Positions 1 to 13,600 are shown, counted from the first letter of the stretch. The stretch: 64,000 nucleotides of DNA from Geosiphon pyriformis (GCA_016748015.1 JAAOMT010000029.1:236896-300895), one strand, 5' to 3'. Notes: generated by a model from the sequence alone, not told the origin. Translations and numbers: made by a program.

Positions 1-540
1 AGAATACCGGGGCAGGGATGAAAAAGTTCAATTGAAATTAAATTTATTCGCTCAGTTTCCCAAATTCTAATTTTTCCTGATTCGAGGCCAATAGTGGGGG
101 ACTTCGTCGGATAAAATCTTATAATTCTGATATTTCAAAAAAAATTTAATTATAGAATACGTTATATGCTGATAATGGTTCATCTTGGGATGTATTTATT
201 TAATACCTCGCTGACGTTTGATAAAATATATTACATTAGAATAAATTATTTTGTCACTTCAGACTCCTTATTCTAAAAACCATTTCAAAACTATGTGGAG
301 TAAATTTGTTACTGTTTAAAAACCAAAAATCTTGCTTTCTTCTTGTACGGAAGTGTGATACAAAATTAGGATAATTTTCTTAAGACAGTAAAGAACTTAA
401 AAGATCGCAGTAATACTAACAATCTTAAATTGCACTTACGTGGTTATTTTTAATAACAAAAGACATTCTTATTTGTTTAATTTATTATTTAATTAAAGAG
501 CGACTCGAAAATTCGAAATGTATACACAAATGGGTCCCCA
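1..540. other. no gene seen at left edge
   Basis: AT-rich sequence with stops in all frames. No domain, repeat or RNA gene could be recognised. It lies upstream of a decayed Tc1 element and may hold part of its lost end. Confidence 0.4.
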
Positions 541-559
541 AAAAGATCTCAAAAAACCA

Positions 560-1300
560 AGTATATAAGGCAAAAATGCTCAAGAAAGAGGACGCATTAT
601 TGGACGGTGTTAAAAATTGTCTTAAACGATTAGAATTAATAAAAAATACTGATTATTTAAAAAAGAAATAATAAAGGTCGAAAATCTCGGAGAAATTAAA
701 ATATCAAACTCCTATGTCCATTAGAACTTTAATGAAAATTCTAAAAAAAAAACAATATTAGATATTATATAAAGCGTAAGAAACGGCTAATTGGGGCTAA
801 AACCTACAAGCAATGGACCAAAGAGGATTAGTGACGTGTTCTTTTGACAGATGAATAAGCCCCAATTCTTATGGAAACTCTCATTTATGGTATCATATAA
901 GTGACGTAAAACTATCATGGTATAGGGGGATGTATTAGCAGAAAAGGGGGTGATCATTTGATTCGTACTCCCTCACGTATGACTCGTGAAGCATATGACT
1001 ATGACCAAAGAAGCAATATTCCAGGAAGATAACGCTCTAATTCACAATTATAAGTTTGTGAAAGAACTTCAAGGTAATTTTAACTTTGGAATGGCCTCGA
1101 CAATCTCCAGATTTTAGTCCAATAGAAAATATGTGGAGCAAGTAAAAATTGGATTCACCAGAACCGAAAGCCATGAACAGAAGGAGGCAGTCTTTACTGC
1201 TTGGAATGCTATTACATTAGATAATTCTTCAATTTATTGGCTCGATGCCAAAACTTGTTAAAGAATTTAGGTTTATATGACCCATTGGTAGACGATAATA
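560..1300 (+). pseudogene. Tc1/mariner transposase relic
   Basis: Decayed DDE transposase of the Tc1/mariner superfamily, readable only by changing frame. In order: AQERGRIIG near 577-605 (as in the N-terminal helix-turn-helix part), a KRLIGAKTYKQWTKED stretch near 781-830, VLLTDE near 836-855 (context of the first catalytic Asp), GCISRKG near 927-948, IFQEDNALIH near 1017-1046 (second Asp context), LEWPRQSPDFSPIENMW near 1087-1137 (third acidic context) and AVFTAWNAIT near 1187-1216. Stops and frameshifts separate the blocks, so no functional protein is made. No terminal inverted repeats were found. The superfamily call is firm because block order and spacing follow Tc1 transposases; the ends are approximate. 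Confidence 0.85.
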
Positions 1301-1684
1301 GTGAAAAAAGTTATCTTGAGAAAATCGTTCTTGAAGTTTTTAAAAAATATCACATGTCTTGTTAACAGAAATATAGATAGATCAGTTCTGAAACCTCATC
1401 TGCATTCCTTGCTCATTAAAAAAGAACATATTTGTATGATAGACCAAATATTTTTGGTTTAAAATGCTACAATTATCACGATTAGCAAATTTTTCATCAC
1501 GAGAACAAATTCTTTTTATCTTTAATCTAGCCAGGGGAGACTCTGATTATAATGATATGTATCATATAAACAAAAATTTATCCATTATAAATAAACGAAA
1601 CTTGATCTTGCCTAAATGTAAGAGGTATTACTTTTACCACTTCTCCATTCTTTTGCAAAGGTTAAAATTTTTCTATCAAGCAAA
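1301..1684. other. spacer between Tc1 relic and carrier gene
   Basis: An 84-codon open frame begins at 1464 but has no recognisable motif, and its tail runs over the presumed first exon of the carrier gene in another frame. I treat the stretch as upstream sequence of that gene. Confidence 0.35.
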
Positions 1685-3167
1685 ATGGAATTTTTCGAAT
1701 TGTTCAGCCTCTCTGTAAAGGTATATTTAGATTTCCCTTGATTTTGTCAATTATAAGGTTCTGGCAATATGTGTAACCTTTTCTTATGTTTTTTAAATGT
1801 ACCTAGTCATGCTCTTTGATTATCACCGTGAGCTTGACAGGATTTTTTTGCGCTTGGAAAGGAATCATTACGCCCACTGTACAAGCGGTACGCTATCAAA
1901 GTTAAAATCAAATTAGAAGAAATTTTTATTCGATTGCTATTTTTAAAAGCTAAATTTTCCATTTTCTCAAACAGGGTCTTTGTAAATTAACGGTTCAGGT
2001 CCTTTTGCCATGCTTGCTTTTTGCTCAGGTTACTGTATGCATTGACAAAGAAAGCTTGATTCGTTTATGGCCACTGCCTACCTTTTTGTCAATTTTCTCG
2101 ATAATTAGTTCAATATTGGGAGCAATCGGTGGTAAAGCACTAGGTTTGCCAAAATCTCAAACCAAGTTTGTAATGACAGGCATTATTTTCAACAATGTCA
2201 CGAGTTTACCAATTGGGTTGATTCAAAGCTTAGTTTCAGCTGAGGCAATCAAGTTTTTGACTTGGGGTGATAATGACACTCCCCAAGAAGCTGCTTCCCG
2301 GGGAATATCTTATGCTTTATTAAATGTACTTTTGGCTAATATACTCAGGTTTGTTTTTTGTCAACCAGATTTCGTGATAAAAGTTCTAATATTGATATAA
2401 GTTTTTTTCTTGATTTACACTTCAGATTCAGTCTTGGAACTTGGCTTTTGAAGGAGGATTCTCAACCAAATGCTGATTTATATTCTGGTTTTGATGAAGA
2501 AAGAAGGAATTCCCACAGTTCAACTTCATTGTTAAACATACAATCACCTTTCAAGGGGACCAGTGAAAATACACCTTTGATCGGCCAGCCACTTGAAATT
2601 TCTCAAAGATCTGAAAATTCCAAAAAATGGATTTTGACAACGGTTGAATCAATTAAAAATTTTATGAATCCACCGTTGTACGCCGCGTTCTTTGCTATAC
2701 TAGTGGGTGGAATTCCCTCGTTGAAAAATCTATTCTTCGGTAAAGAGGCCTTATTTTATTCCACAATTACCAGGTCAATCGAATACATAGGAAATACTAC
2801 CGTTCCTGTGACACTTTTTGTCCTTGGTGCACAATTAAAAAATCTTGCGCCAGGGAAAAATCGGGAACTTCTTCCGGCAATAAGCTATATTTTATTTTGC
2901 AGATATTTGATCATGCCAATTTTCGGCATTTTTCTAGTGATAATGACTCAAAATTACTTTATCGATGATCCAATGCTTTGGTTCATCTTGATAATGGCAG
3001 CTGGTGGTCCATGTGCTATTGACCTTATGAATATGGCTAATGTGACAAACAACTTCCAAGAAGAGACAGCTACATTGCTATTTTATTCCTATGTAATACT
3101 TTCGCCAATTTTGACAGTTTATATGATGACTATTTTGACAATAATTGATAAATTGAGATCTAATTAA
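1685..3167 (+). CDS. auxin efflux carrier family (PIN-like/ECM3-like) membrane transporter
   Basis: Polytopic membrane carrier of the Mem_trans (auxin efflux carrier) family, as fungal Ecm3-like proteins, which sit in the ER or plasma membrane; substrate unknown. Exons 1685-1720, 1807-1887, 1975-2348 and 2426-3167 join in one frame to 410 residues. The N-terminal half has membrane helices with LLPCLLFAQVTV and the conserved stretch GKALGLPKSQTKFVMTGIIF, followed by NNVTSLPIGLIQSL. A hydrophilic loop rich in Ser, Asn and Glu follows (about residues 165-235), then a C-terminal helix bundle with FVLGAQLKNLAPG and AAGGPCAIDLMNMANV, typical of the fungal branch. The downstream three exons are firm. 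Exon 1 (MEFFELFSLSVK) is my inference from a good donor at 1721 and matching phase. It is the only transporter gene complete in the left third of the window. Confidence 0.85.
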
Positions 3168-6100
3168 AATTAATAGGCAGTCCATTGTGACACTAAAATT
3201 ACTTTACAACCCATTAATATAATAATAACAATCAAATAAATCTTATATACCGATTTTTTCCTTAGATTTAACATAATAATATGAAGAAATGTTAGAAGGT
3301 ATTCAAAAAATTAATTAATTTTAAAATAAAATCAACGGTCAAGATTTTACCTGGCACTATGGTAAAACCCACAGTTTCTGCTCTTCATATCGATATGTTT
3401 TGTGTTAATCTCTCTTTGGCAAATGAAGAATTTACCTTTTAAGATATTCTCTTTATTAAAGCGATTTACTAATTAATTCTTCGTTTCACAATCATTGAAT
3501 CTTTGACAACGTTTAATTATAAGAGCATTTTAGGGCTAGTTTGAACTTTTAAATTTTAAGGTAAAGCATTTGGATTGCTTTCGAAAATGATTGCCAAGAA
3601 GAAAGCAAATAATTGTGTTTGTCTAATAAATTTTCAGAAGGACAAATATTTTGAAAATACTGACTATTTTGTTAATAAATGCTAACATGTTAAATTTTTC
3701 CTAGCCTTCTTTAAGATCCACTGGAATCTTTAAAGCTCTAATCGGCTTTCTTTTCGTTAATATTTGAAAAGTGATTAAACATGATGAAATGTTCAAGATT
3801 ACTTGATAGTTTCAAGTGTCCTTTGTTGTTAATTAATTAAATTTTTTTTAATATTCGAATCCATTGTTTTGCGAAATGGAAAAGTTCTTTGATTTATTAT
3901 TATTTCGCCGATTTTGAACACGTATTGTTTGAATTTCCTTATCAAGATTTTTCATAATATTTTTGTTCAAAATTTCGATGAAAAGTTTAAAATTGGTCTT
4001 TAAAGTTTTGATTCATTTGAGAAGAAAATCATATGGTATTCTATAAAACGTATTTCGACGACAAATTGCTATTGATTTTCTCGATACCGAACGTAAAAAT
4101 TATTTTTCCTAAATCTTTCCAACTTTTCTCTTTTTGATTCCTTGGAGAAACCAAAAATTCACAATTAAAAAACTGGAATAACAATGCTTACTAAAGGTTT
4201 GCATAAACAAAAGTTTAGATTTTTATGATTAGGTGAAATAAATCACCATAAACTATCTAACCTCTAATATTTGTAAAAAGGTTTATGTGAATTAAATATC
4301 ATATAAACATCTTAAAAGTTTTCTTTTTCAGTAATTTTTCTGTCATATCCCAAACTATTTCATTTTTGTTGGCAAATCGAAAACACTTTTAAGGCTAACT
4401 AGAGGAATATTTAAGAATGAAATAATGGTTAGGTTTGTTTATGGTCTGGAAAGTTTTCCTATATCGGTTGATTCTTATTGCAGAGCATTTTTCTTTCTAC
4501 TCCATTTTTTTCATGTCACCTACCATCTCTTATACATGTCCTTACTTTGGCCACAGAGCTGCTTATCATACGTCGTTTACAAAACAGTTTGAATTGGCTA
4601 ATAGCTTTGTCAATTATTAAATTTAAAAACTTCTTCAATCTGCATTATTAAAATTACTTGGCGGGAAGGGTCTAGAGAACAATTAGCATTTAATTTTCAG
4701 CATTAAAGATGGCATTTTTGGATTCTCAAAATTTATAATCAGCTGTAACTTGAGACAAAAATTTGTGGCTCTTGATGAAAAAACTAGCTGTGACCCAAGC
4801 ATAACTTTAACACTGGGGATAATTAGGGCTTTCTTTCCTTCTGAATTTAAACCAATAAAATAGTTTACAAATTTCTCAGGTATGTTGAATCTAAACAACT
4901 ACTCTGAAATTGAAGGAGAAGATAACCACCCTTATACTTCTCATTGACTATTGTTTAAGTATTATATGCCTCAAAGCTTGAATATAATTTTAAAACTTTG
5001 CAGCATAGAAACCTTAGGCGTTATTGGCCATATAAATTCGTACTTGATAAATTTCTCCAATCACTCGTAGGTGATTTAGCAATTCGAGATGTCTTAAAAT
5101 TTTTCGAGACTACGCACCACACAAGAAACAATATAATTTTTATCAATTTGATCTAGTCTCGGGATGAAGTTGGACATCAATTGGTCTCGTAATATTTTTT
5201 GCCAATAATTAAATTATTCCTCGAGATCAAGATTCAAAAGGATTTACACGATTATTGGAGAAAACAATGAAAGGATTGCACTAAAAATTACAATCTTTAT
5301 ATATTTGGACTGAAACTGTCTCTTTTTGATTTAAAACCCTTTTGACGTTGATAAAAAAACGCTGCTAGAGACATACATAATGGCTATCCTAAAACAAACA
5401 GAATCACACAATTTGAATGATTTTCCTGATATTCGGAGAACTTTTCAAAAACATGCCAAGATCATCAAAGCAAACTAAAGTTGTTTTCATTCAGCTGTTC
5501 AAATTATTTTCTTAGTTGGTAAGCAAACGAATTCCATTGTTGTTCATTATTCAAAAAGATGATATGCCGATAAAATCTTTAGTTAGGTAATTTCAGCATG
5601 CTCAACAAAGTAAATATTAGGAAATAAAAATTAAACCCTTTTTTTCCGAGTCAAAGAAGCATATTTATCCTGAAAATCAAATTTCTTTTAGCTACCAATA
5701 ATTTATGTGTAATTAATTGCAATTTTGCCATTGTTTTTAAGGATCGAAACAACTCATGTTTTCTTTTGACGATGAAATGATTCAAGAATTATACAATCTT
5801 AGAAAGAAGTCAAAAAATTGCCAGGAAAGTTTTCCATTTAATTGAATAAAAAAAGAAAAAACAAAGCTTATTTTAAAAGTGTCAGGATATCAGCTCAATG
5901 AATGGGCTATGAAATGTCTAAATTTTTTGATTCCAAGTTTTTTCAGCCAATTTTAAACTCACAAAAAGTAGAAATAAATCAAGTTTTCTTTCTCAATAAA
6001 CTTATGGTACATTTTGATTATCCTTCCCCGATTCGTTTTTATGTGATATTTATTTAGCTCTTAAAACTTTTGTCATATGAACACCAATAAACTAACATTG

Positions 6101-8506
6101 CATCAATATTTATTACTGTTTGCTCAGAAGCTCTGAGTTGTTATTTTTTCGGATTTTTTCCTGTCGCCAACATGAAAAATTACAATGGAAAAAAATATTT
6201 ACTTTGAAACCAATAGTTTTTGTTAATTCCGAAATATTAGATAATTTACATTGGTATTGATTAAATAAATAAATAAATTTATGGCGTTTCTTTTAATATT
6301 AAATTCTCAGGAGGTGATCATTTAATTTGCAGAGTACCCCAACAGTTAGTTGAGTTCGATTATACTGCAGCAAATCGAAAAATGAGAGTTTTTCTTTCAA
6401 TTGCGCTGCAATTTGATTTGGGATCAAGAGCAAGGACCAATTTAGTGTTTCAGTAACTTCAAATACTTTAGGTTTTCCATCATAATAACGAAAGAAAGCT
6501 AAACAAGGGATCAATGCCTAGAAGAGTCAGGGTCAGATAAAGAGATAGGAAAATCCAGTTTGGAAAGAATTACTAGGGGCAAGCAAAGCTTTTGAAATTT
6601 ATGTTGTTTTGAAATCTTCAAAATTCTTCTTTACCTATTCTATTTATACAAGCTTTTTAATTAAAGAAATATTTATTTCCCCAAGTTTTTCAATAACAAG
6701 AACGAGCTAGTGAGTTATTTCCTTGCTATTTTAAATATTCTTTCAAGAACCAGAAGGATAAAAGTTCGATCCATTCAAATCATATATAAAGAACGGAAAT
6801 TATAAGCATTAAACGTTGGTGAACTATTCCTGCAGGAATAATTAATTCCCCACCTATCTTATTCACATTCTTTTGAATTTCCTCAAACAACCATTCTTAA
6901 AAGTTCACGTGGCTTAATATGAAATAGATGGACCCATCTACTCTATGAAACTTAAGAATTTTTGAGTCCTACTGTCTCATTCTAATTCAAAAGTTCTCCC
7001 GTGTGACAATGAATTGAAACATTTCATTAATCCGTTTGAAATATGGAGCGAAACATTGAATGGCTTAAGCAAGATTTGATTAAATATGATCACGTATTGC
7101 ATAACCAGGAAACTATTACAAATTTTGGCGCTTCAAATTTTGACAAGCAGCTTTGTGTCGATAATTCAACGCTTTTGTATGTATGCTTGCTAGGAAACTT
7201 CTCCTTTTGACATTTTATTTTGAACAAATTCGTTTTTTACTAATGATCTTTCGCCTTAAATAGATCTTGATCTATTCGTCATTTTTCCAAAATGTTAATC
7301 GATCGTTACACGATTGCGCCGAAAAACTTTAAATTAAGTGGGTTCTAATGATGGCAAATTTATATGATGTATTTTTTTTATGAACACAGCTCATGATGGC
7401 ATACCTTATACTTTTAAACCGATACTTTTTGTTTATTTTCGTTTCTTTGAACTATTTTTCGATACTTGCATTAAAAATACCAAATTTCCCTTTCGCTTTC
7501 GTATTTATTTCCTCTCGAAAAAATAGTAGTCATCGTATTACAGATACCCTTGATGTAGAGAATTTTCGTTCAACAAATAAAAATTTAGCCAATATATCAT
7601 TTTATCTTTATATCTTTAATGAAAAAAAATTTTAAATTGCTACAGTCGTTTCAAAAATATTTTGAAGTTTGAATATAATGGACTAGATCTATAACATTTA
7701 TACTTGAATATCTTTGTTGAATTATATCTGAAAAATGCTTATTAAATATATTTAGATGAGATCAAATACAAAACTCAGTAAGAGGAATGCCAGATTATTT
7801 GACATAGTCAAAGAGATCAATGCTATAGAAAAAATTTTACATTTGGCACAAAATGTTAATCCCATTAATTTCATTTTATTCTCACTGTAAAATTTCAATT
7901 CACGAAAGGATAAATTGTCAGCAAAGAAATTATTTCTTGCTTTTATTTATATAAAATGAAGCACTGAAATACTGCTTCAATAAAAAATACAAAATTTGAT
8001 AATATCAACGTTAACCTAAGGGATAAAAAATAAGGAATGGGTATATATTCACAAGGGTAAGGAAATATTCACAAAGGCAGAAATACAAAGATATAAGGAA
8101 AGTAAAATAAGAGAATTTTTGATACAAATTAGTTGGACGCAAACAAATTTTGTGAAAGAAAAATTTCAGAGTTAAGTAAATGCGGGGTTGCCCATAAAAA
8201 AGTGAAAAAACCCCAATTGCTTAGTGAAAGTCTAAATGGAAGCACAGTGAGATTGGTGGTCAAGGATAGGTTTACAGATAATTAATTAGATTCCCAAAAA
8301 TAATAGATAATAAAGGTTGGGTCAAAAGATTTCACAAAAATTAATAACTCTGTAAGCGAAACCCACCAAATATTGAACCATGAAAAAACGGCAAATGGCG
8401 GAAAAAACTCTCCCAAATGTAAGAGGTAAGGAGTATTGGATTCGGGTTCGGGTTCGGAAGAATGTCGCATCTATTATATCGACTTTTAATTGTTTATCTT
8501 CAAACT
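3168..8506. other. 5.3-kb spacer without a convincing gene
   Basis: Only short open frames (60-80 codons, for example 4435-4620 plus, 6299-6514 minus, 7393-7635 plus), all without known motifs, signal peptides with a following domain, or plausible exon partners. The stretch from about 8040 to 8506 is probably 3' untranslated sequence of the arrestin gene on the minus strand. Decayed mobile-element pieces cannot be excluded. Confidence 0.4.
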
Positions 8507-10648
8507 TTAGACGTCAAAACCAAATACGCCGGCCCTATGATGGGAATTGGCGTACTGCTTGATTTGTGAATGTTGTTGACGATAAGGGGGTGGTGAGAGT
8601 GGTGTTTGATAAAAAGCGTAAGGGAAAGAATTTTCCGATTTTTCATTATTACCATTGGGTCCAAGTGAATGCTGATTTGCCGATGATATACTAGAAGCGG
8701 CTAGCATATTCGTGATCGATGAAACAGAAGGTGGAGGGTGATGTGGCGGAGATTTTGGGGCGGCAGGTCTATTGAAAGTATGATTTAAATGTTTGTATTG
8801 TTGGTGAAATTTGGATAGATTGGCGAGTTCAAGATTTTGTTGATGGAGTAAATAATCAATGTCGTAGTCAAATCCAGGAGCGACATCGAGATCAAAGCCA
8901 TTTGATTTTTGATCAAAAATATTTCGATTAAAGGAGGTTTGACGTAGAAGAGAAGTAGAAGTGGAAGGGAATAAAGGATGATGATTATGTTTTAATTGAT
9001 TATATTGATTCTGTAAAGATTTGCGAGATAATTGATTTTTAATATTATGATGAGCAGCATACCCGTCGTATGGAAATGGTGGGGGCAAATCCACGTTAGA
9101 AGCCTGAGAGCTTCTTTGAGCATTTCCATTTATATGTTGCATTTGAGCAAGTTGTAGTTGTTGCTGTTGTTGTTGTTGTAGTTGTTGTTGCTGTTGCTGT
9201 TGCTGTTGTTGCTGCATTTGAATTAATTGCTGCAATTGAATTGCTTGCTGTTGTTGAAGAGATAAAGGTGGCACATGTAAATTTAAATTTCCAGAGGAAT
9301 TTGATTGTAATGATCCCTGAACAAACGATCGACTATCAATCAGTGGTCCTGAAACCAAAGGATTAAGGAAGCGGCTGTCGACTCCACGAAATTTCAAATC
9401 ACTTGCGTCAAGAACTTCAGGGGGTAATTGATCGGTAGTTTGATGTGGATGATAGGCATTAGGAGGAATTTGAAATCCACCATATAAAGATGGATTGATA
9501 CTATGTTGTGCAGGGATCAAGTGTGCCGGGATATTTGGAGGCATTTGTCCAAGAATGGTATTTGGAATTTGTGGTGGGGGTTGTGATAATAGAGTTGGGG
9601 ATAATTGATCTGCAGCCAAGTGCTTTTCAAGAATATTAGCCACACGTACGCTTTCCTCAACTTGGAAATCCAAATCAGCTCCCCACAGACAAAATTTAAT
9701 TTGAAGTTGATGAGTGATACTGATGAATCGACCAGAATAAGTTGGTTGGACGCTTCTCGGAATGAATAAATTAATTGTATGAACGCATTCACCATCATAC
9801 TCAGGAGATACAGGTTGAAGATAACGAATCTCTTGCCGAGGAACAACAAGCGCAGCTGCTTGTTCCTTAATATGACGCGTTTCATTTGGATTATTGCATC
9901 GGAAATCCATGCACGTCTTTAGTTGAATTTCGACACGTTCTACACTTATACCTGGCCGTAAAAATTTTATTCGCATTGGAATTGATACATAAGTTCCCAG
10001 ATTGAGATTCTTATTCGGTGGTAAAACAAAAGTATAATCGAGACCGCTCCGGGATTCACCACGTAATTTGTAGGGTGGATTATTTTGATTATCCATGACA
10101 AGAGTTTTCTTTAAAGGACATAAGACTTCGACAATGTGAGTGTTCCCAATAACCATGTTTGCCCTTCGATGAACCGTAGCGCGAAGTAAATAACCAACAG
10201 ACCCAATATCAGTTGTTACTGTTTCCGGTAGATTATAAGGGAGTTTAAATTTAAATGGGATATCTAGATTTTGAATCTCCCTCTGATCTTCAGACTCCCA
10301 AATTTTGTGAGAATCATCTACTAAAATTTGTTCACCCATATATAATGCTTTTGATCTAGCCTGCGCTTTAAACCAGGAAGTCTTCTCGGTTCCTTTCAAA
10401 TGAAGAATCACACTTCTTACTTGCCGTGGTTGTGCATAATTCAAATGTAAAACACCAACAAGATAGGTATCTGTGTCTCCTAATTGCCCTTGTTGAAATG
10501 TTGCTGCATCTTCAGCGTAAGAGAAAGAAATATGTTTATTAGCTTTAAGATATGAGCTAGGTGGAGGCCGAGTTTTTGAAGATGTAATTATGGGAGGTAG
10601 TTGTGTATCAGTTGAATGTATTGATGCTGCTGATGAAAGCATTGTCAT
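8507..10648 (-). CDS. arrestin-like protein (ART/alpha-arrestin) with poly-Gln and PPxY
   Basis: Single-exon gene for 713 residues. The N-terminal half is an alpha-arrestin fold: an arrestin_N-like domain at about 35-175 (YLVGVLHLNYAQPRQVRSV, then LHLKGTEKTSW) and an arrestin_C-like domain at about 190-345 (GTYVSIPMRIKFLRPGISVE, then ISITHQLQIKFCLWG). The C-terminal half is low-complexity, with a Gln tract at about 463-500 and many Pro, Asn and His residues. A PPPY motif at 686-689 fits the PPxY consensus for WW domains of Rsp5/NEDD4 ubiquitin ligases. Known family members recruit the ligase to plasma-membrane transporters for endocytosis; that this one does so is inference. Two Met codons lie at positions 1 and 3; I take the first. 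Confidence 0.93.
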   Translation of the reverse strand: MTMLSSAASIHSTDTQLPPIITSSKTRPPPSSYLKANKHISFSYAEDAATFQQGQLGDTDTYLVGVLHLNYAQPRQVRSVILHLKGTEKTSWFKAQARSKALYMGEQILVDDSHKIWESEDQREIQNLDIPFKFKLPYNLPETVTTDIGSVGYLLRATVHRRANMVIGNTHIVEVLCPLKKTLVMDNQNNPPYKLRGESRSGLDYTFVLPPNKNLNLGTYVSIPMRIKFLRPGISVERVEIQLKTCMDFRCNNPNETRHIKEQAAALVVPRQEIRYLQPVSPEYDGECVHTINLFIPRSVQPTYSGRFISITHQLQIKFCLWGADLDFQVEESVRVANILEKHLAADQLSPTLLSQPPPQIPNTILGQMPPNIPAHLIPAQHSINPSLYGGFQIPPNAYHPHQTTDQLPPEVLDASDLKFRGVDSRFLNPLVSGPLIDSRSFVQGSLQSNSSGNLNLHVPPLSLQQQQAIQLQQLIQMQQQQQQQQQQQLQQQQQQQLQLAQMQHINGNAQRSSQASNVDLPPPFPYDGYAAHHNIKNQLSRKSLQNQYNQLKHNHHPLFPSTSTSLLRQTSFNRNIFDQKSNGFDLDVAPGFDYDIDYLLHQQNLELANLSKFHQQYKHLNHTFNRPAAPKSPPHHPPPSVSSITNMLAASSISSANQHSLGPNGNNEKSENSFPYAFYQTPLSPPPYRQQHSQIKQYANSHHRAGVFGFDV

Positions 10649-13600
10649 ACTTTTGGTAGAATCGAAAGGAAAAAAGAATCGTTATCAACGAAGATGTCAA
10701 TTTCAAGATTTTTCGGTCTTCTGAATATATTAAAAAAAATAATAAAAATGTTAAGTTTGGGTGGTAGATATTGTTGAAAACCTCTTTTAACATCTATTGA
10801 GCCCATGATCCTGACCGAATAAAACCTACGCAGTTTATTCAAAGATATCAAATAATCAAAATAAATAGCCTTGACACTTTTTTTATGCTTGCAAACAAGG
10901 GCTTAAGTCTTTGGCAATAAAATATTTAATATTACCTTAGTATTATTAAACTTGTTTATTGCCTTGACCAAAACGTAGAGACTAATTAGGAAAATTTCTC
11001 ACTTACGAGTGTTTAAGTATACGAAGTTACTGTGTAAGGAACGTTTGAATCGTAATACTTTCAAAGATTCGAAATATCAGTTTGATTTATGCTGAAGTTT
11101 TACAGTATTCCGAGTTTGCTGCTTGATGGTATATTAAATAAAGAGTGGAGAAATTCTTAAAGAAGACGATTGTAGATTCGTGATAAACTTGGTTAAAGGC
11201 ATGAAATTACCAATCCAATAAATTGAAATGAAGATTTTAAATTTTTATAAGAGGTTTAACACTCGTAGCCAGTATTTGTGAAATAAAAAAAAAGAAGAGA
11301 AGCAATTTACAAAAATTTGATAGTTAAAATTAAATTAATGTTTAGCATTCAAAAAAAATCAAAATCAAAATGATTAAAGAGAAAAAACGGATGGACGTTT
11401 AAATTGATATTCCGTTTAAAAAGCTCTATAATATTACAAATTCCTGAGTTACACAATAACCAGCATTCAAAATATGTTTATATATATGGCTAATGGGAAA
11501 ATGCCAAGTTTTTTATTACACTTAACTAGTCTGGGACTCAAATATTCTGTGTAGAAATGTTTTAAGCAGGGTGTCGATCCATCAACAAATCTAGAGTGTC
11601 TAGAATCAAAAGTTTTTAATTATTTAAAAAAATGTTTGTTTTATTAAAGATCCAAAGATCTACTTCGTTTTGAAAGTCTTTTATTCTTATTTTTGTTACC
11701 ATTCCATGGCTTTCAGCATGTGATTACTTTCTGATTAGTTAATTTTTTGACCTACTTTTTGTTGGGGATTCATCATGATTAAGATTTCAATGAAAATTCT
11801 AATTTGGGCTTATCCTTTTGTTTGCAAAACAGTGCATCGGCTCACAAGCAGTTTTGGAAGTTTCCTTTTGTACATGTAATGCATCATATGTCCCACATAA
11901 GTTTATTGAAGAAATACTTTAAATCACGTGACAAATATTTGCTCATGTGTTTGAGAAGACTTGTATGTGTGAAAATTTTTGTTCTTATGTGGTTAGCTAT
12001 CATGCTTTGGCAAAGTTGCATTCTCCTATAATTATTAAAGCATGAAAGACATTTGTTCGCTCCACTGTTTACTTCAACTGCCCGCCTGAAAATTCGAGCG
12101 TTCTCGAGTATTACCACCAATACCTAAGGAAACAACTTGACTTTAGCGACCTGTTTAAGGATCTGGAGACTATTATGGGGGCTTCGAATTAAATTCTTAT
12201 TTCTTTACCGATAAGCAAATCAAAAGAGATGGGCTTTCAGTGATAACTATTAGCTACCATTTTGATGACCAATTATCTTTTTGTGGGAAATTAAACATAT
12301 ACCTTGTCTGAGTGCCTAATACTGACCTAGGGTTGCGTGCTAATTATAACCATGATTCAAAGATACCTGATTACCTGCATTTTGCCATTCAAAGATTGTC
12401 TTAGATCTCCCAAAAGCCGGCAATCGTTGGATCACGCATTTGATTCTCAAAGATCCATCCTCAAAGATATAAAATTTCTGTTGTGCTCTCATGCTATTAG
12501 CATTTGCTTTCTTCATGATACTCCAGCAGAATTGCTGAGAGACCAAGTAGTAACTAATGCAAAAGTGAAACCTTTCACTGATTAATTAAATATAAAATAT
12601 AAAGTACTAGATGTTCAGCACTGATTCTTCATTGCTTAAACTACATTGGAGAGAAGGAATTTATAGTCGCTTTAATACGCCTGACTAAATTGACAACACA
12701 ATTATTCAAAAGTTTAAAGCAATCTTATCTGTCCAAGGTAGCTACTGTTTCCGAAGAGAGCTAAATAAAGTCGATAATGTTGATTAGCCATATAATGTCA
12801 TGGTAGAGCAGCAGTTGAGAAAAGCAGATAAGGTAATCATACTTGAGGGAGGGTAAGGTTGAAGCATCTGATACAAGGAAATGATTGTAAACACGAAAGA
12901 AATTTTGGACAAAAATTGTCAGAAACTTTCAATCTATGAACTAATGTCTTTAAAATCAAAAAATACAACTATCTTCTCCCTGCTGGAAAACATACGGACT
13001 TGATGCTTCAACATAATAATTGGGGTGAATTTAATTGGAATATTGAGAAACTTGTTGATTTTGTGATTCTATACTTTGAAAATGAAGGAGCTGAGGGAGG
13101 AAAGAAGAAAGGAAGAATTGAAAAAAATTCAAAGAAACTAAGCAAGAATGGGAGAAAATAAGATGGTGTACCCTCACAATTTCACTTTGTCGGGTTTTGT
13201 TGTTAACTTTTGCCTAATGTAACAACCCAAAGTGTCAAAGATTTCCTTATATATATTGGTATTATCGATGGGGGTCTCATTTTTTGAATAAAAGTGAATG
13301 TGTTTGTCCAAAAATCAAATTACACTATAAGTTGTTTTTTTATAAACTTGATATTTTTTTGAAATTCTTAAAATTGACTTTTTCATTGTAAATAAAATTT
13401 GATTTGATTTCTAAAATAATAATATTTTTAATAAAATCCAATAGATAATTAAATTTAAAATGAGTAATATTTTATTTGAATTAGTCTGATATGTTTCAAA
13501 TGATTTTAATTAATTTTAAAATTTTAATACATTTAAAAGCTCAACTTTTATATAAATAAAATTGGTTAAGAAACTTAATTATTTATTAAATGAGTATATA

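Noticed and set aside
4435-4620. 61-codon plus frame in the large left spacer
   Set aside because: No recognisable domain; too short to stand without transcript support.
8435-8462. GGTTCG triple repeat, considered as a tRNA B-box trace
   Set aside because: No cloverleaf can be folded around it; just a short direct repeat.
9517-9885. 122-codon minus-strand frame inside the arrestin gene
   Set aside because: Alternative-frame shadow of a well-supported gene.
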